From Candidatus Helarchaeota archaeon (GTDB lineage Archaea > Asgardarchaeota > Lokiarchaeia > Helarchaeales > HEL-GB-A): a stretch of 7,684 bases of DNA. Positions 5,728 through 7,684 of this stretch are shown piece by piece. Under the pieces are notes generated by a model, which was given only the letters and a program-made list of their open reading frames with translations, had not been told where the DNA came from and searched no databases. Where the stretch lies: NCBI GenBank assembly GCA_016840125.1, contig JAEOSY010000450.1, forward strand, positions 1 through 7,684, in the 5' to 3' direction. How positions within the stretch are numbered: position 1 is the stretch's first letter; the number at the start of each line of letters is the position of its first letter. Both the position numbers and the translations under genes were made by a program.

Positions 5728-6642
5728 TCACTCAGTATCCAGAACTCGGGCAATAATCTTCCGCGATTTTCGGATGTCCGATTTGTTTTTCAGAAGTAAA
5801 TTGATGGTACGCGTAACCACACCGATATTTAAATCCTCAATGTTCAGTGCGATTAAGGCGGCTGCCCAATCGATACTTTCTGAAATACTGGGGATCTTCT
5901 TCCAATCCTCTTTCCGTATTTTTTGGACGAACTCCACAATTTGGACCGCCAAATGCTCTTTCAGAGAAGGCACCTTCAGCTGAAGTATCTCTAGTTCCTG
6001 TTCGAATGCGGGCAGATCAATATACAGGTAGATGCACCGCCGTTTCAGGGCGTCTGACAGCTCGCGGGTGTTGTTACTGGTGAGTATGACCAGGGGATGG
6101 GTTTTCGCCTGAATGGTGCCGAGCTCGGGGATGCTTACCTGGTAATCGCTCAACGCCTCGAGCAGGAAGGCTTCCATTTCCCGATCGCTCCGGTCGATTT
6201 CATCAATGAGGAGGACTACGGGCTCTTCAGACGTCAATGCCTTCAGGAGCGGACGCATCTGCAAAAAATCATAGCTGAAAAAGGCATCTTTCTCTTGATG
6301 GACCTTCTGAATAGCCGCGGAAATGGAATCGGTATCCGATAAAACGCTGTTGACTTTCCCCTGGAGGATGGCGGCATACAGTAGCTGCTTGGCGTAAGCC
6401 CACTCATACAGGATATGCGCCTCATCGATCCCCTCGTAGCATTGTAGCCGGATTAATTCCCGGTTCAGGTTACTCGCCACTACTTTCGCCAGCTCCGTCT
6501 TCCCCACACCTGCCTCTCCCTCAACGAGTAATGGCTTCCCGAGCTTGAACGCCAGCATTACCGCGGTGGCGATCGCGCGATCACTAACGTAGTTCCCTTC
6601 CTCTTTAAATTCATGAATTATTTGTTCAACTGTTTCCAGCAT
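5728..6642 (-). CDS. MoxR-family AAA+ ATPase, CoxD-like (304 aa)
   Basis: MoxR ATPases form rings that use ATP to remodel or activate client complexes together with VWA partners. The motifs are intact: Walker A GEAGVGKT at 42-49 (Lys48, Thr49), Walker B VVLLIDEID at 142-150 (Asp147, Glu148), sensor 1 TSNN at 188-191, and an Arg pair at 201-202 (KRRCIYLYIDLP) in the arginine-finger region. QCYEGIDEAHILYEWAYAKQ (67-86) and FLQMRPLLKAL (126-136) are typical of the CoxD-like subgroup that pairs with CoxE-type VWA proteins. The length is normal for the family and all key residues are present, so it should be active. ATG at 6642 has GGTGG 6 nt upstream. It lies 31 nt after the HEAT gene and 30 nt before the 646-residue gene. 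Its client here is unknown, since no oxidoreductase subunit is encoded nearby. Confidence 0.95.
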   Translation of the reverse strand: MLETVEQIIHEFKEEGNYVSDRAIATAVMLAFKLGKPLLVEGEAGVGKTELAKVVASNLNRELIRLQCYEGIDEAHILYEWAYAKQLLYAAILQGKVNSVLSDTDSISAAIQKVHQEKDAFFSYDFLQMRPLLKALTSEEPVVLLIDEIDRSDREMEAFLLEALSDYQVSIPELGTIQAKTHPLVILTSNNTRELSDALKRRCIYLYIDLPAFEQELEILQLKVPSLKEHLAVQIVEFVQKIRKEDWKKIPSISESIDWAAALIALNIEDLNIGVVTRTINLLLKNKSDIRKSRKIIARVLDTE

Positions 6643-6648
6643 GCTTAA

Positions 6649-6653
6649 CCACC
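6649..6653 (-). promoter_or_regulatory. Shine-Dalgarno site for the MoxR gene
   Basis: On the minus strand GGTGG stands 6 nt before the ATG at 6642-6640, in the 31-nt spacer after the HEAT gene. It confirms the start and shows that MoxR has its own ribosome entry within the operon. Confidence 0.6.
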
Positions 6654-6673
6654 ATTAATTTCAATATCATTAA

Positions 6674-7522
6674 TTACCCAAAAAAGTAGGTGCAGATCTC
6701 CAACGCATACGATAGATGCCTCTTCCACCGCTCAAAATCATCGAAGAGTCTGTTATCAGGCGGAGTATCGCGAAGCAGGAGTGAAATCGCCTGAAAAGCT
6801 TTTCGCGCCTCTGCACCCGACACAAAATCGAGAAACAAGTCCGCGAGTTTCAAATGTTTCAGCCAGAGCATTGCCGCGATTTTCCGCGCGTTTTCCTTAG
6901 CCTTCCCAGACAAGGTGCTGTACAACGCTGCAAAGGTCCGAACTAACGCTTCTACCCGCGGCCGATCTATCCAATCAATTAAACTTTCAACATACTGCTC
7001 ATCCGCTATTACATTTTCACTAAAATCCATCTCCAGATGCTCCAAATCTTGAGGCAACCACTTGATCAATTCATTGAAGATTTCATTTCTATATTCGTCA
7101 ATGTTAGTGAAACCCAGTAGTTCAATCAGCACCCATGCCGCCGCTGTCCGGGCACTCTGATTCGCCTCGTGCAGCAAGGCGATGAGGGGGTTCACTGCCT
7201 CAACACGCATGTCTTCCATGCCTAAGGCTTCCGGCAGAATTTTAGAAAGGGCCCAAGCGGCACTAGTCCGCACCGATAACTCTTCATCCGTGAGGCACTT
7301 AACGAGGGGAGGTATCGTTCGGTCATCTACTACCTCCTCCCATGCAAGGTGGTAAAACAAATCCGCGGCTCTTGAACGGAGAAGCTTGTTCGGATTCTGT
7401 AACAGGGTCAGTAGAGGTTCAATCGCTTCCTTCCTGAAGCGCCAGATTTCCTCCTGAACCACCTTATACACTTTTTCATCCGGGTCCTCCAACTTTCCTA
7501 AAAGGTCATGAAGTTCACTCAA
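6674..7522 (-). CDS. HEAT-repeat scaffold protein (282 aa)
   Basis: The N-terminal half is built of paired helices typical of HEAT repeats. Examples are AIEPLLTLLQNPNKLLRSRA (33-52), IPPLVKCLTDEELSVRTSAA (70-89), and VNPLIALLHEANQSARTAAA (110-129) followed by WVLIELLG. The conserved spacing, small residues and Arg in the second helices fit a short solenoid that binds proteins. The C-terminal half (about 150-282) is helical but less regular, and it has no catalytic motif, signal peptide or membrane segment. The start is TTG at 7522-7520: an in-frame TGA lies 9 nt upstream and no ATG follows until codon 103. It is the first gene of the minus-strand operon, so it probably supplies a docking or sensing scaffold for the MoxR/VWA machine. 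Confidence 0.85.
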   Translation of the reverse strand: MSELHDLLGKLEDPDEKVYKVVQEEIWRFRKEAIEPLLTLLQNPNKLLRSRAADLFYHLAWEEVVDDRTIPPLVKCLTDEELSVRTSAAWALSKILPEALGMEDMRVEAVNPLIALLHEANQSARTAAAWVLIELLGFTNIDEYRNEIFNELIKWLPQDLEHLEMDFSENVIADEQYVESLIDWIDRPRVEALVRTFAALYSTLSGKAKENARKIAAMLWLKHLKLADLFLDFVSGAEARKAFQAISLLLRDTPPDNRLFDDFERWKRHLSYALEICTYFFG

Positions 7523-7540
7523 TAGTATTCAACTCTCAAT

Positions 7541-7559
7541 TTTTTCTCAATAAGAAAAA
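7541..7559. promoter_or_regulatory. A/T-rich 7-bp inverted repeat in the operon leader
   Basis: TTTTTCT at 7541-7547 and AGAAAAA at 7553-7559 are perfect reverse complements around a 5-nt centre. The element lies 18-37 nt before the TTG start of the HEAT gene, where the transcription start would fall if the nearer TATA-like box is used. It could be an operator for a dimeric repressor. A/T simplicity makes chance occurrence quite possible. Confidence 0.3.
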
Positions 7560-7602
7560 CATATACTTCTCATACCAATCTTAGAGAAAAAATGTATAAA
7601 AA
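7558..7602 (-). promoter_or_regulatory. Two candidate TATA boxes upstream of the minus-strand operon
   Basis: On the minus strand GAAGTATATGT lies about 40 nt before the HEAT start (plus 7559-7569). TTTTTATACA lies about 70-80 nt before it (plus 7593-7602), just after a GGGGG run. The nearer box would put the start of transcription around 7535 with a leader of roughly 14 nt. The farther box would give a longer leader. Which is used cannot be told from sequence. Confidence 0.4.
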
Positions 7603-7684
7603 CCCCCTATTTTATTAAATCGTTTCAAAAAAATCGCTACAGTAGGGAAAACAATCAGCCTGATGAGTAATTAGATTATATGGC

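Noticed and set aside
5728..5730. TGA as a selenocysteine or recoded codon joining MoxR to the next protein
   Set aside because: MoxR ends at its usual family length and the next gene has its own Shine-Dalgarno and GTG start, so a normal stop is simpler.
5720..6342. Plus-strand frames antisense to MoxR
   Set aside because: The minus strand encodes an intact AAA+ ATPase with all motifs; these frames have no independent support.
2253..6642. RavA/ViaA or a carbon-monoxide dehydrogenase cluster
   Set aside because: The ATPase and VWA match the CoxD/CoxE-like subgroup, but no cox structural genes are present, so those specific names and roles were not assigned.

Overview
The window has two compositionally distinct halves. 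The left part (about 1-2250) is very AT-rich; a hand count of 1021-1080 gives 14 G/C in 60. It carries plus-strand genes of unknown function. The right part (about 2250-7522) is far more GC-balanced; a hand count of 6481-6540 gives 35 G/C in 60. It carries a compact minus-strand operon. Leaders such as GGGGTGAT, AGAGGT and GGTGG, frequent GTG and TTG starts, TATA-like boxes and oligo-T stretches fit an uncultivated archaeon, perhaps an Asgard-type lineage. This placement is an inference of low confidence, and a bacterium is not excluded.

Left part, plus strand: the 3' end of a basic protein that runs off the window edge (2-433), a 413-residue winged-helix/coiled-coil protein (456-1697) and a small protein with an excellent Shine-Dalgarno and a TTG start (1720-1878). 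The small protein appears to be cut short by a one-base frameshift at a GGGG run and would otherwise reach 1966. A noncoding convergence zone follows (about 1967-2252). It holds an irregular array of 18-bp degenerate direct repeats, a T-run and an A-run that could terminate transcription from either side, and a G-rich tract.

Right part, minus strand, in transcription order from about 7540: a HEAT-repeat protein (7522-6674), a MoxR/CoxD-type AAA+ ATPase (6642-5728), a 646-residue protein that I do not recognise as a whole but whose residues 430-511 closely resemble the RQC winged helix of RecQ helicases (5697-3757), and a CoxE-type von Willebrand factor A (VWA) protein with a MIDAS metal site (3764-2253). 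The genes are 31 and 30 nt apart or overlap by 8 nt, so they almost certainly form one transcription unit.

MoxR ATPases and VWA proteins are known to work as pairs that remodel a client, for example CoxD/CoxE, NorQ/NorD, CbbQ/CbbO and RavA/ViaA. Here no cox, nor, cbb or respiratory gene is visible. Instead the pair is joined by a HEAT scaffold and a large RQC-like adaptor. The layout recalls the three-component VWA-MoxR-associated-protein systems proposed to act in biological conflict. The best candidate for an undescribed system is therefore this four-gene module, in which the RQC-bearing protein could direct the AAA+/VWA machine to a nucleic acid or a partner protein. That role is inference from domain content and gene order.
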